NCBI RefSeq assembly: GCF_004343775.1
Contig: NZ_PTXL01000003.1
Span: 558,001 to 622,000 of the forward strand
Source of the DNA: Burkholderia sp. SRS-46
GTDB taxonomy: Bacteria; Pseudomonadota; Gammaproteobacteria; Burkholderiales; Burkholderiaceae
Reading direction: 5' to 3'
Length of the DNA: 64,000 bases
The notes under the pieces were generated by a model. It did no database searches. It was not told the origin of the DNA and worked only from the letters and a program-made list of their open reading frames with translations. Position numbers and translations under genes: made by a program. This document shows, piece after piece, positions 10,447 through 19,223 of this stretch (its first letter is position 1; every line of letters begins with the position of its first letter).

Positions 10447-10743
10447 ATGCGATTGATCCTTGCGGCGCTGCTCGGCGCGGCGGCCTTCCTGCCGCCGTTC
10501 GCGCACGCCACGACCGCGCTGCCCGATCCGGCCGATGCCGCGGCGCCAGTGCCTGCGCACGCCGCCGTTCCGTCCGCATTCGACGGGTATCGGCCGTATC
10601 GCGACGGCGAAGGCCCGGGCTGGCGGCAATTGAACCGCGCGGTGACCGAGCCCGCCAGGCGCGCGGCCACGCCGGGCAAGCCGGCCGATGCGCCCCATTC
10701 GAACCACACGAACCATGCAACCCACGGGAGCCCGGCCAGATGA
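10447..10743 (+). CDS. Small periplasmic His-tailed protein of the copper operon
   Basis: A 98-residue protein starting with a typical signal peptide ([21 protein letters not shown]), then a short conserved-looking block ([19 protein letters not shown]) and a His/Asn-rich tail ([10 protein letters not shown]). ATG at 10447 has a GAGG ribosome site; an in-frame ATG at 10432 is the alternative. Its stop overlaps the start of the outer-membrane factor gene (ATGA). Role unknown; the His tail and context suggest periplasmic copper binding. Confidence 0.65.
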   Translation: MRLILAALLGAAAFLPPFAHATTALPDPADAAAPVPAHAAVPSAFDGYRPYRDGEGPGWRQLNRAVTEPARRAATPGKPADAPHSNHTNHATHGSPAR

Positions 10744-12203
10744 TCGAGCGATTCGTTTCCCCGCGGGTCGCGGCGGGCGTCGCCGCGATCGCGTGGCTCG
10801 CGGGCTGCACGACGTTCTCGCGGGATGGCGGGTTCGATACGGTGTCCACCGCCGCGCGCGAGCGGCTCGGCAAGGACGCGATCATCGTCCGCAGCGACGC
10901 GGATCGCGAGACGGTGGCGGCGCGCACCCGTGAGCTGCTCGCGAAGCCGCTCGGCATCGACGACGCCGTGCAGGTCGCGCTGCTGAATCATCGCGGGCTC
11001 CAGGCCTCGTATGCGCAGCTCGGCCTGTCGGAAGCCGATCTGGTGCAGGCCGGGCGCCTGCCGAATCCCGGCTTCAGCTTCAGCCGCACGCGTTCGAGCA
11101 ACGACCTGAGCATCGGCCGGACATTCTCGGCGAACGTGCTCGGCATCCTGGCGCTACCGTTCGCCGCGCGCATCGAAGGCCGCCGCTTCGAACAGACGAA
11201 GCTGGAAACCGCCGACGCGATGCTGAAGGTCGCGGCCGATGCGCGCCGCGCGTACGTGAACGCGGTTGCGGCGGAGCAGTCGGCCCGCTACGCGGGACAG
11301 GTGAACGACGCGGCGGGCGCGGCCGCCGAACTCGCGCAGCGCATGCGCGACGCCGGCCACTTCAGCCGGCTCGAGCACGCGCGCGAACAGGCGTTCCATG
11401 CGGACGCCACGGCGCAGTTCGCGAAGGCGCGGCAGCAGGCCGTCGCCGCGCGCGAGCGGCTGACGCGCGCGATGGGCCTGTGGGGCGCGGGCACGCAGTA
11501 CAGGCTGCCCGATCGCTTGCCGGACCTGCCGAAGGATCGCCCGGATCTTGCGGACCTCGAAGCGTTCGCGATGCGCAACCGCGTCGACATCCAGGCGGCG
11601 CAGCTGCAGACGCAGGGCGTGGCATCGTCGCTGGGCCTCAGCAAGGCCACGCGTTTCGTCAACGCGCTCGACGTCGGCTACGTGAACAATTACGAAACCG
11701 ACAAGGGGCATGAACGCGGCTACGAGATCAGCGTGGAGATCCCGCTGTTCGACTGGGGCGGCGCGAAGGTCGCGCGCGCGGAAGCGCTCTACATGCAGTC
11801 GGCCAACCGGCTTGCGCAGACCGCGATCGATGCGCGTTCCGAGGTGCGCGAATCGTACGCGGCGTACCTGAGCAGCTACGACGTCGCGAGGCATTACCGC
11901 GACGAGGTCGTGCCGCTGCGCAAGACCATCTCGGACGAAGTGCTGCTGCGCTACAACGGCATGCTCGCGAGCGTGTTCGAGCTGCTCGTCGATGCGCGCG
12001 AGCAGGTCGACGCGGTCAACGGCGCCATCGACGCGCTGAAGGATTACTGGCTCGCCGAGACCGATCTCCAGCAGGCGGTCGGCGGCCGTCTGCCGCCGCC
12101 AGGCGCGGCGCAGCGCGACACGCCGCCGGCGACGCAGGCGGCGCCCTCTCCCCCGATTCCCGCGGCGCTTTCCGCGCCGGCAACGCATACGGAAGGTCAT
12201 TGA
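10740..12203 (+). CDS. TolC-family outer-membrane efflux lipoprotein
   Basis: A 487-residue outer-membrane factor with a lipoprotein signal (LAGC lipobox near residue 23) and the duplicated long-helix architecture of TolC/CusC proteins (for example [17 protein letters not shown], and [15 protein letters not shown] before the second repeat). Such proteins form periplasm-spanning exit ducts. It is translationally coupled to both neighbours (ATGA overlap upstream, 1-bp gap to copA). No inner-membrane pump or adaptor is encoded in this operon, so its partner lies elsewhere or it replaces the CopB outer-membrane protein of classical cop operons. The Pro/Ala-rich C-terminal extension is unusual. 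Confidence 0.85.
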   Translation: MIERFVSPRVAAGVAAIAWLAGCTTFSRDGGFDTVSTAARERLGKDAIIVRSDADRETVAARTRELLAKPLGIDDAVQVALLNHRGLQASYAQLGLSEADLVQAGRLPNPGFSFSRTRSSNDLSIGRTFSANVLGILALPFAARIEGRRFEQTKLETADAMLKVAADARRAYVNAVAAEQSARYAGQVNDAAGAAAELAQRMRDAGHFSRLEHAREQAFHADATAQFAKARQQAVAARERLTRAMGLWGAGTQYRLPDRLPDLPKDRPDLADLEAFAMRNRVDIQAAQLQTQGVASSLGLSKATRFVNALDVGYVNNYETDKGHERGYEISVEIPLFDWGGAKVARAEALYMQSANRLAQTAIDARSEVRESYAAYLSSYDVARHYRDEVVPLRKTISDEVLLRYNGMLASVFELLVDAREQVDAVNGAIDALKDYWLAETDLQQAVGGRLPPPGAAQRDTPPATQAAPSPPIPAALSAPATHTEGH

Positions 12204-12204
12204 C

Positions 12205-13500
12205 ATGGTGTCCCGTCGACAATTTCTCAGCGGCTCGGGCGCCGCGCTCCTCGGTGCCGCGATGGTCAGCAAGGCCGGCGCGGCCACGCTGCCGGAGGCG
12301 CCGACGATGGCGCAGGCCGCCACGCAGCCGCCGCTCGCGCCGCCCGACGGCCGCCCTTACACGCCTGTCGCGACGCTGAACGGCTGGAGCTTGCCGTGGC
12401 GGATGAAGAACGGCTGGAAGGAGTTCCACCTGATTGCCGAGCCGGTGGTGCGCGAAATGGCGCCCGGGATGAAGGCGAACCTGTGGGGCTACAACGGGCA
12501 GTCGCCCGGGCCGACCCTCGAGGCGGTCGAAGGCGACAAGGTGCGCATCTTCGTGACGAACCGGCTGCCGGAGCACACGACGATCCACTGGCACGGGATG
12601 CTGCTGCCGAACGGGATGGACGGCGTGGGCGGCCTCACGCAGCCGCATATTCCGCCCGGCAAGACCTACGTGTACGAGTTCCGGCTCGAGAAGCACGGCA
12701 CCTTCATGTATCACCCGCACGCCGACGAGATGGTGCAGATGGCGATGGGGATGATGGGCATGTTCATCGTGCATCCGAAGGATCGCGGCGTGATGCCGGT
12801 CGACCGCGACTTCGTGTTCCTGCTCGCCGCGTACGACATCGACCCCGGCAGCTACACGCCGCGCGTCAACGAGATGACGGACTTCAACATGTGGACGTGG
12901 AATTCGCGCGTGTTCCCTGGCATCGATGCCTTGCCGGTGCGCGCGGGCGATCGCGTGCGCATTCGTTTCGGCAACCTGACGATGACGAACCACCCGATGC
13001 ACTTGCACGGCTACACGTTCGAGGTGACCGGCACCGATGGCGGCTGGATCCCGCCGGGCGCGCGCTGGCCCGAAGTGACCGCCGACGTCGCGGTGGGCCA
13101 GATGCGCGCGATCGAGTTCACCGCGGACCGGCCGGGCGACTGGGCGTTCCATTGCCACAAGTCGCATCACACGATGAATGCGATGGGGCACCAGGTGCCG
13201 AACCTGATCGGCGTGCCGCAGAAGGATCTCGCGAAGCGCATCGGCAAGCTCGTGCCCGATTACATGGCGATGGGCAGCACCGGCGGTGCGATGGGCGAGA
13301 TGGAGATGCCGCTGCCCGACAACACGCTGCCGATGATGACGGGTACCGGGCCGTTCGGCCCGCTGGAGATGGGCGGCATGTTCACCGTCGTGAAGGTGCG
13401 GCAGGGGCTCGGCCGCAACGATTACCGCGACCCGGGCTGGTTCCGGCACCCGAAGGGCACGGTCGCCTACGAATACACCGGCGAGCTGCCGGCGCATTGA
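12205..13500 (+). CDS. copA: Periplasmic multicopper oxidase (CopA family)
   Basis: A 431-residue multicopper oxidase exported by Tat (SRRQFL near the N-terminus), which oxidises Cu(I) to less toxic Cu(II) in the periplasm. All four copper-binding blocks are present: HWHG (about residue 128), HPH in MYHPHADE (about 170), HPMHLHG (about 263) and HCHKSHH (about 316). Met-rich stretches (MAMGMMGM, GEMEMPLP) could bind Cu(I). It is shorter than plasmid-type CopA/PcoA (about 600 residues). It starts 1 bp after the outer-membrane factor stop and is followed by cusF-like, copC and copD genes. Confidence 0.9.
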   Translation: MVSRRQFLSGSGAALLGAAMVSKAGAATLPEAPTMAQAATQPPLAPPDGRPYTPVATLNGWSLPWRMKNGWKEFHLIAEPVVREMAPGMKANLWGYNGQSPGPTLEAVEGDKVRIFVTNRLPEHTTIHWHGMLLPNGMDGVGGLTQPHIPPGKTYVYEFRLEKHGTFMYHPHADEMVQMAMGMMGMFIVHPKDRGVMPVDRDFVFLLAAYDIDPGSYTPRVNEMTDFNMWTWNSRVFPGIDALPVRAGDRVRIRFGNLTMTNHPMHLHGYTFEVTGTDGGWIPPGARWPEVTADVAVGQMRAIEFTADRPGDWAFHCHKSHHTMNAMGHQVPNLIGVPQKDLAKRIGKLVPDYMAMGSTGGAMGEMEMPLPDNTLPMMTGTGPFGPLEMGGMFTVVKVRQGLGRNDYRDPGWFRHPKGTVAYEYTGELPAH

Positions 13501-13551
13501 TTCACACGATGCGGCCGGCGTGACGCCGGCCGCCCCCAACCCTGGAGAACC

Positions 13552-13911
13552 ATGATGAAGAAAGCACTTGCCGCGCTTGCAGCGGGCTGCGCGCTCGCCC
13601 TTGCCACCCTGCCTGCCGTGTCGCACGCGGCCGGCGAAGCGGATGCATCGAACCCGAACGGCGCACCGTCACCCGCCGCCGACGCGCGCAACGGCATGTC
13701 GCACGGCGAGATCCGCAAGGTCGATGCGGCCGCCGGCAAGCTGACGATCAAGCACGGCCCGCTCGAGAACCTCGGCATGGATGCGATGACGATGGTGTTC
13801 AAGGTGAAGAACCCGGCGATGCTGTCGCAGGTGAAGGTTGGCGACAGCATCGACTTCGTCGCCGAGGAGGTGAACGGCGCGCTGACCGTCACGAAGCTGC
13901 AGCGGCAGTGA
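13552..13911 (+). CDS. CusF-like periplasmic copper-binding protein
   Basis: A 119-residue secreted protein: signal peptide to about residue 26, then an OB-fold CusF domain with the family pattern HGPLENLGMDAMTMVF, supplying the His and Met Cu(I) ligands. CusF proteins pass Cu(I) to RND pumps or act as periplasmic chaperones; no cusA or cusB is present here. A good ribosome site (TGGAGAA) precedes ATG 13552. The aromatic capping Trp of E. coli CusF is not evident. Confidence 0.82.
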   Translation: MMKKALAALAAGCALALATLPAVSHAAGEADASNPNGAPSPAADARNGMSHGEIRKVDAAAGKLTIKHGPLENLGMDAMTMVFKVKNPAMLSQVKVGDSIDFVAEEVNGALTVTKLQRQ

Positions 13912-13961
13912 CGGCAACGGGGGCGGCGCGCTGGCGCACCGCCCGATCTCGATCCAGCGGA

Positions 13962-14348
13962 ATGAACAGCACCATGAAATCTTCGACGCTTACGCATCTG
14001 GCCGCACTGGCCGCGAGCGCGCTGCTGGCGTGTGCGCCGCTCGCGGCATCCGCGCACGGCAAACTCGAACGCGCATCGCCCGCGTCGGGTAGCACCATCG
14101 ACGTGGCGCCGGATGCGCTCCGGCTCACCTTCAACGAGGATCTCGAAGCAGCCTTCAGCGCGATCGTCGTGGCGGACGCGAACGGCACGGCCGTTACGCA
14201 GGACAAGGCGCGGGTCGACGCGTCCGAGCCGCGCGTGATGACCATTGCGGTGCCGAAGCTCGCATCGGGCACGTACACGGTCCGGTGGGCCGTGATGACC
14301 GCCGATGCGCACAAGACCAAGGGCACCTACACGTTCAGGGTGAAGTGA
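13962..14348 (+). CDS. copC: Copper resistance protein CopC
   Basis: A 128-residue periplasmic beta-barrel copper carrier. After a signal peptide the mature protein begins at AHGKLERASPASGS, placing the first His at the Cu(II) site, and ends with the conserved DAHKTKGTYTFRV block that supplies the second His. It lacks the Met-rich Cu(I) loop of long CopC forms, so it is probably a Cu(II)-only carrier. The gene lies directly before copD (1-bp gap), with which CopC usually works in copper uptake or delivery. The start could be 13962 or 13974; signal-peptide length fits either. Confidence 0.9.
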   Translation: MNSTMKSSTLTHLAALAASALLACAPLAASAHGKLERASPASGSTIDVAPDALRLTFNEDLEAAFSAIVVADANGTAVTQDKARVDASEPRVMTIAVPKLASGTYTVRWAVMTADAHKTKGTYTFRVK

Positions 14349-14349
14349 G

Positions 14350-15291
14350 ATGAACGAAGGATTCCTCGGCATCCTGCGCCTCGCGGCGGTCGCGATCCAG
14401 AACCTCGGCTTCGCCGTCGTCGTCGGGGCGCTGCTCGGCAGCCGCTGGCTCGCGCGCGGCGACGCCGCATGGCAGGCGGCGGCCGGCCGGCGCATGGTCG
14501 TCACGCTGCGCGCGGCCGCGGCCGGTACGTTGCTGGCGAGCGTCGTCGCGTTCCTCGCGCATTGCGCGCTGATGAGCGATGCGACGCTGCTGACGGTCGG
14601 GCCGGCCGTGTGGCCGATGCTGACGGGCACCGGCTTCGGCCATGCGTGGCTCGCGAGCGCGGTCGGCATGGCCGTGATCGTGGTGCTGTCGTTCCGCTGG
14701 CAGGGGCGCGGCGCACGCATGCCGGTTGCGCTGTGGCTCGCGATCGCCGGCGTCGCGCTGGCGCGCAGCCATGGCGGCCATCCGGTGGATGCGGGGTGGT
14801 TCAGCCTGCCGGTGTGGATCGACTGGCTGCATCTGCTGGCGATCAGCACGTGGGTCGGCATCGTGCTGGTGACGGCCGGCGTGGCGATGCCGCGCCTGCT
14901 CGACGCGCCGCGCGGCGATGCGCCGGCCGGCGCGGCGTTCGTGCAGTCGCTGTCGGACGCGGCGACGGTCGCACTGGTCGTGCTGGTCGGCACCGGCGCC
15001 TACAACGGCTGGCGCGGCGTGAACACGTCCGCCGAGCTGATCGGGTCTGCGTATGGGCAGGTGCTGCTCGTGAAGCTCGCGCTCGTGCTGCTGGCCGCGG
15101 CGCTCGGCGGGCACAACCGGTTCTTCGGGATGCCGAAGCTGTTGGCGGCGCTGTCGCACGCGTCGACGATTCCGCCGGGCGGCCCGTTGCGCCGTTTCAA
15201 TACGGTGCTGCGCGTCGAATCCGTCGTGCTGGCCGGCGTGCTGGCGGCCGCCGCCGTGCTCGTGTCGAGCCCGTTGCCCGGCACGACGTAA
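14350..15291 (+). CDS. copD: Copper resistance membrane protein CopD
   Basis: A 313-residue integral inner-membrane protein with about eight hydrophobic segments and the CopD pattern of intramembrane histidines (ARSHGGHPVD, DWLHLLAISTWVG). CopD is thought to receive copper from CopC and move it across the inner membrane. It is the last gene of the copper operon. The N-terminus MNEGFLGILRLAAVAIQNLG leads straight into the first helix, supporting the chosen start. Confidence 0.88.
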   Translation: MNEGFLGILRLAAVAIQNLGFAVVVGALLGSRWLARGDAAWQAAAGRRMVVTLRAAAAGTLLASVVAFLAHCALMSDATLLTVGPAVWPMLTGTGFGHAWLASAVGMAVIVVLSFRWQGRGARMPVALWLAIAGVALARSHGGHPVDAGWFSLPVWIDWLHLLAISTWVGIVLVTAGVAMPRLLDAPRGDAPAGAAFVQSLSDAATVALVVLVGTGAYNGWRGVNTSAELIGSAYGQVLLVKLALVLLAAALGGHNRFFGMPKLLAALSHASTIPPGGPLRRFNTVLRVESVVLAGVLAAAAVLVSSPLPGTT

Positions 15292-15410
15292 GCAGCGTCA
15301 TGCAGACGCCGAAAGCATTTCGTCAGGAATGAAGATTGTCGGGAATATGAAAGGTATCGGCTGACGGCTAGCGTGTTGCAGGCAGGCGACACGTCGGAAA
15401 ATTGATTAAA

Positions 15411-15430
15411 AATACGAATCATTATCGTTT
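15411..15430 (+). promoter_or_regulatory. Fur-like box upstream of the siderophore receptor
   Basis: The AT-rich stretch contains GAATCATTATC inside ATACGAATCATTATCGTT, close to the right half of the Fur consensus. It lies about 90-110 bp upstream of a TonB-dependent siderophore receptor, the expected place for iron repression. Confidence 0.6.
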
Positions 15431-15450
15431 AATATTTCGAGACATTACAG

Positions 15451-15477
15451 GCCGCGACCCCGAAGTCGCGGCTTTTT
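15451..15477 (+). terminator. Intrinsic-terminator-like hairpin in the receptor leader
   Basis: A perfect 8-bp GC stem (15451-15458 with 15465-15472), 6-nt loop and five T's form a textbook Rho-independent terminator. It sits between the Fur-like box and the receptor start, so it may end copD transcription, attenuate the receptor gene, or both. Confidence 0.65.
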
Positions 15478-15520
15478 CATGCCGCCGACCGATTTCTTCC
15501 GCTTCCGTCTACCCTCAACG

Positions 15521-17650
15521 ATGAAACTCAACCAGAACGCCTGCCGCGCGCTCCTGATCGCCACGTCGCTCGCCGGCGCCAAGACGTCTTTCGCGCAGGC
15601 AAGCGATGCGCCGGCTACGCTGCCGACCATTTCCGTGAAGGCTGCCGCCGAGCGCGCGACCTACGATGCGAGCCGCTCGCGCGCGGCCACCAAGACCGAC
15701 ATGTCGCTGATGGACGTGCCGCAGACGGTGAACGTGGTGCCGCACGCGGTGATCGAGGATCAGAACGCGACGTCGATGCAGGACGCGTTGCGCAACGTGC
15801 CCGGCGTCGGCTTCTCGGTGGGCGACGGCCAGCGCGACCAGATCACGATTCGCGGCTTCAACAGCATCACCGACCAGTACGTCGACGGCATTCGCGACGA
15901 CGCGCTCTACTACCGCGACCTGTCGAACGTCGAGCGCGTCGAAGTGCTGAAGGGGCCGGCGGCGGTGCTGTACGGCCGCGGCTCGGCGGGCGGCATCGTC
16001 AACCGCGTGCTGAAGCGGCCGCAGGCGAACCCGGTGCGCGACGTCGGCGTGACGCTCGGCACGCGCGGCGAGCGGCGCGGCGAATTCGACCTCGGCTGGA
16101 ATGCGAACGATGCGGCGCGCTTTCGCATCACCGGCGCGGCCGAGAACTCGAACAGCTTCCGCGACCAGTTCCAGCTGAACCGCCAGGCGATCGCGCCGTC
16201 CGCGCAGTTCAAGCTGAGCCAGGACACGGTGCTCAACGTCGAGTTCGACTATCTGCACGACAAGCGCACCGCCGACCAGGGCATCCCCGCGTACCAGGGC
16301 CGGCCGGTCGACGTGCCGATCAACACGTACTACGGCTCGGCCGATGCGGCGAACAGCTCGACCAACTCGGTGTCCGCGAAGAGCGCGACGGTGTCGCTCG
16401 ATCACCGCTTCAGCGATTCGCTGTCGTTCCATGGCGCGATCCGCGCGTACGACTTCTCGCTCGAGCGGAAGAACTACGTGACGTTCCAGCCGATCAAGAC
16501 CGCCGCGCGCCCGACCGTCACGCTCGACCAGTCGACGCGGCAGCGCACCGACCACGGCGTCGACGGCGTGTTCGAGCTGACGCAGAAGACGACGCTGTTC
16601 GGCATGCGTCACGAAGTGCTGTACGGGCTGGAGCTGTCGCAGCAGCAGAAGTTCGACACGATCTACAACGTGACGAAGGTCGCGACCTACGATCTCTACC
16701 ACCCGCAGCTCGTCGACCTGCCCGGCGTGCCGCCCGGCACGCGCGCGCGCACGAACGCGTCGACCGTCACCGGGCTTGCGGGCGTCTACGCGCAGGACCT
16801 GATCTCGCTGACCGAACACTGGAAGGTGCTCGCGGGCCTGCGCTTCGATTACCTGAACCAGATCCGCCACGACTACACGTCGGCGAACGTCAACCTCGAG
16901 CGTACCGATCGCGCGTGGAGCCCGCGCGTCGGGCTGATCTACGAGCCGCTCGACTGGCTCACGCTGTACGCATCGTTCAGCCAGTCGTTCTCGCCGCTCG
17001 CCGATACGCTGATCAGCTCCGGCGCGTTCGCGAACGGCGCGGCGCTGGCGCCGCAGAAAACCACCGCGTACGAAGTCGGCTCGAAGTTCGATCTGGGCGG
17101 CAAGGCGATGGCGAGCATCGCGCTGTTCGACATGCGCCAGACGAACCAGCAGATCGGCGATCCTGCGCATCCCGGCTATGCGCTGCCGATCGGCACGCAG
17201 CACGTGCGCGGCATGGAGCTGGGCTTCTCCGGCGAGATCGCGCCGAAATGGTCCGTGATCGCGGGCTACGCGTACCTGAACGGCACGGTGGACGGCTCGC
17301 CGCAATCGACGGCGGCCGGGCTGGCGCTGTCCAGCAACACGCCGGGGCTGATGCCGCGTCACAGCGCAAGCCTGTGGCTGAAGCGCGAGCTGCCGTACGG
17401 TTTCTACGCGGCGGCCGGCGCGCAGTTCCAGTCGGCGCGCTACACCTCCGCGAGCGATCTCGTCACGCTGCCGTCGTTCACGGTGTTCAATCTCGGCGCG
17501 GGCTACCGCAGCAAGAAGTTCGACGTGACGCTCACGCTCGACAACCTGTTCGATCGCCGCTACTTCATCTCCGCGCACGGCAATGCCGATCTGTACAACA
17601 TGCCGGGCGAGCCGCGCACGCTGACCGCCACGATGAAGTGGCACATGTAA
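15521..17650 (+). CDS. TonB-dependent siderophore receptor
   Basis: A 709-residue outer-membrane receptor: signal peptide (cleavage near SFAQA), plug domain with the conserved pattern VPQTVNVVP...DALRNVPGV...RGF and VEVLKGPAAVLYGRGSAGG, then a 22-strand barrel ending in an aromatic-containing terminal strand (LTATMKWHM). The family imports ferric siderophores using TonB energy. ATG 15521 is preferred over an in-frame ATG at 15479 because it starts exactly at the signal peptide, although neither has a clear ribosome site. The upstream Fur-like box suggests iron repression. The ligand cannot be read from sequence; catecholate or ferrioxamine-type substrates are possible. Confidence 0.88.
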   Translation: MKLNQNACRALLIATSLAGAKTSFAQASDAPATLPTISVKAAAERATYDASRSRAATKTDMSLMDVPQTVNVVPHAVIEDQNATSMQDALRNVPGVGFSVGDGQRDQITIRGFNSITDQYVDGIRDDALYYRDLSNVERVEVLKGPAAVLYGRGSAGGIVNRVLKRPQANPVRDVGVTLGTRGERRGEFDLGWNANDAARFRITGAAENSNSFRDQFQLNRQAIAPSAQFKLSQDTVLNVEFDYLHDKRTADQGIPAYQGRPVDVPINTYYGSADAANSSTNSVSAKSATVSLDHRFSDSLSFHGAIRAYDFSLERKNYVTFQPIKTAARPTVTLDQSTRQRTDHGVDGVFELTQKTTLFGMRHEVLYGLELSQQQKFDTIYNVTKVATYDLYHPQLVDLPGVPPGTRARTNASTVTGLAGVYAQDLISLTEHWKVLAGLRFDYLNQIRHDYTSANVNLERTDRAWSPRVGLIYEPLDWLTLYASFSQSFSPLADTLISSGAFANGAALAPQKTTAYEVGSKFDLGGKAMASIALFDMRQTNQQIGDPAHPGYALPIGTQHVRGMELGFSGEIAPKWSVIAGYAYLNGTVDGSPQSTAAGLALSSNTPGLMPRHSASLWLKRELPYGFYAAAGAQFQSARYTSASDLVTLPSFTVFNLGAGYRSKKFDVTLTLDNLFDRRYFISAHGNADLYNMPGEPRTLTATMKWHM

Positions 17651-17697
17651 CGCACGGGACGCGCGGTGGCTGAGCGCCGCGCGTTGCGCTGAAACGC

Positions 17698-17722
17698 CGC
17701 GAGCCCGTTACGCGGGCTCGCG
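17698..17722. terminator. Hairpin between the receptor and bacterioferritin genes
   Basis: A perfect 10-bp inverted repeat (17698-17707 with 17713-17722, 5-nt loop) lies between two convergent genes. The stem is strong but there is no T-run; it probably acts as a shared 3' end. Confidence 0.5.
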
Positions 17723-17763
17723 GGCATGCGGCACGGGCCGCCTCTGGCCGGCCGTGACGGTGG

Positions 17764-18243
17764 TCACGATTCGAGCGACGTCATCCCGGATTGCAGGTAG
17801 TTCTGGATGCCGACCTTCTTGATCAGATCGAGTTGCGTTTCGAGCCAGTCGATGTGCTCCTCGGTGTCCTCGAGGATGCGCTCGAAGATCTCGCGCGAGA
17901 TGTAGTCCTGCGCCGATTCGCAGTACGCGATCGCTTCCTTGCAGGTGGCCTGTGCGCCGCGTTCGAGCTTCAGGTCGCACTCGAGGATTTCTTCCGTGTG
18001 CTCGCCGACGAGCAGCTTGTGCAGATCCTGCAGGTTCGGCAGGCCGTCGAGCATGAAGACGCGTTCGATCAGCGCGTCCGCATGCTTCATCTCGCCGATC
18101 GATTCGTCATACTCGTGCTTGCCGAGTTTCTCGAGGCCCCAGTGCCTGTACATGCGCGCATGCAGGAAGTACTGATTGATCGCCGTCAGTTCGTTCTTCA
18201 GCTGCGCGTTCAGGTAGCCGATGACTTTCTTGTCGCCTTTCAT
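17764..18243 (-). CDS. bfr: Bacterioferritin
   Basis: A 159-residue four-helix iron-storage protein. Heme ligand Met52 and ferroxidase ligands Glu18, Glu51, His54, Glu94 and His130 are in place. Position 127, Glu in E. coli Bfr, is Thr here (EDTEEHIDW). The N-terminus [12 protein letters not shown] is the usual Bfr start, so ATG 18243 is chosen. It would store iron in the cytoplasm and stands alone, convergent with a siderophore receptor gene. No bacterioferritin-associated ferredoxin gene is adjacent. Confidence 0.93.
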   Translation of the reverse strand: MKGDKKVIGYLNAQLKNELTAINQYFLHARMYRHWGLEKLGKHEYDESIGEMKHADALIERVFMLDGLPNLQDLHKLLVGEHTEEILECDLKLERGAQATCKEAIAYCESAQDYISREIFERILEDTEEHIDWLETQLDLIKKVGIQNYLQSGMTSLES

Positions 18244-18387
18244 CTCGGATCTCCACAGTCGAGCGATACCCATCGTCGTAACGTCGTGCCGTTCTCAACG
18301 ATAGTCAGTCGCGCGCGGAATCACAATCAGACATTTGCGTCTGGCCGAGGAAGCGAAAGGCGAATCAGTTGCATTAGCGTGGGCGCA

Positions 18388-19047
18388 TCACGCGAGCAGA
18401 TCCTCGTAGAACGCGCCGAACGGGCGCGTCGGATGCGCGAGCTGGATTTCCAGGATCCACAGGCCGGCATCGGGGCACGCGTCGAAATCGCCAAGATCGC
18501 CGGCCTTGTAGATCGCGTGCGGGAAATCCGACACGCGATGGCCCTTGATGTCCACGTTCAGGCGCCAGCCGAGTTCCGTCGCGCGGCGCTCCGCATACGC
18601 GTAAAGCGCGCTGCCGGCCGCGCCGGTCGTCTGCCAGTGATGCTTCACGTCGTCGAACAGCGTGCGCGCGGCGTCCGCGCAGGCCTGCATGTCCGCATCG
18701 TCGCCGACGACGAAGGTTGCGCCCGCATCGCCTTCGTGCGCGTTCCACACCACGCCGAGGTCGATGAAGAAGATGTCGTGCTCGCGCAGGCAGAGATCGT
18801 CGTCGGCGCGCTGCTTGAAGGTCTTCAGCGTGTTCTCGCCGAAGCGGACTATGACCGGATGCCAGATGCGGTCCATCCCGAGTTCCTGCATCACGGCCTT
18901 GCAGAGCGCGACGGCTTCCGATTCGCGCATGCCCGGCTTGACCCGCGCGGCGACGCTGTCGACGACTTCCCATGTGCGATCGCGCGCCGTCAACATCTGC
19001 TCCAGCACGTACTTGCTGCCCACTGCTTGCTTCAAGTCGGTGTTCAC
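18388..19047 (-). CDS. M24-family metallopeptidase-like protein
   Basis: A 219-residue protein with the pita-bread fold signature of M24 peptidases (methionine aminopeptidase, prolidase, creatinase). Candidate metal ligands are visible in order: Asp in FFIDLGVVW, Asp in GDAGATF, His in KGHRVSDFPH and Glu in LWILEIQL. It is at the short end of the family and lacks the N-terminal domain of prolidases. The GTG start at 19047 has a GGAG ribosome site on the minus strand. It may be a Xaa-Pro-type or non-peptidase hydrolase; the substrate is unknown. Confidence 0.72.
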   Translation of the reverse strand: MNTDLKQAVGSKYVLEQMLTARDRTWEVVDSVAARVKPGMRESEAVALCKAVMQELGMDRIWHPVIVRFGENTLKTFKQRADDDLCLREHDIFFIDLGVVWNAHEGDAGATFVVGDDADMQACADAARTLFDDVKHHWQTTGAAGSALYAYAERRATELGWRLNVDIKGHRVSDFPHAIYKAGDLGDFDACPDAGLWILEIQLAHPTRPFGAFYEDLLA

Positions 19048-19187
19048 CTGCGTTGCTCCGTCTCCGTTATAACCAACGGAATATAACGGTGGGCGCGTGT
19101 GCTGTCCACGGTGCGGGCGTGCGGCGGGTTGCGCGGCGCGCCGAGCCGAATGGCTGGATGCCGGAGGCCCCCCTCTCAAAAGTTAAC

Positions 19188-19223
19188 TTGTAGATGTAAT
19201 AACGCGTTAGTAGTATTTGCTAC
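19188..19223 (+). promoter_or_regulatory. chrB promoter with palindromic operator
   Basis: A -35-like TTGTAG (19188-19193) and -10-like TAGTAT (19211-19216) are 17 bp apart. A perfect 10-bp palindrome TAACGCGTTA (19200-19209) lies between them, and GTAG...CTAC (19210-19223) forms a second dyad. The predicted transcript start falls at or beside the chrB ATG (19224). Confidence 0.55.
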
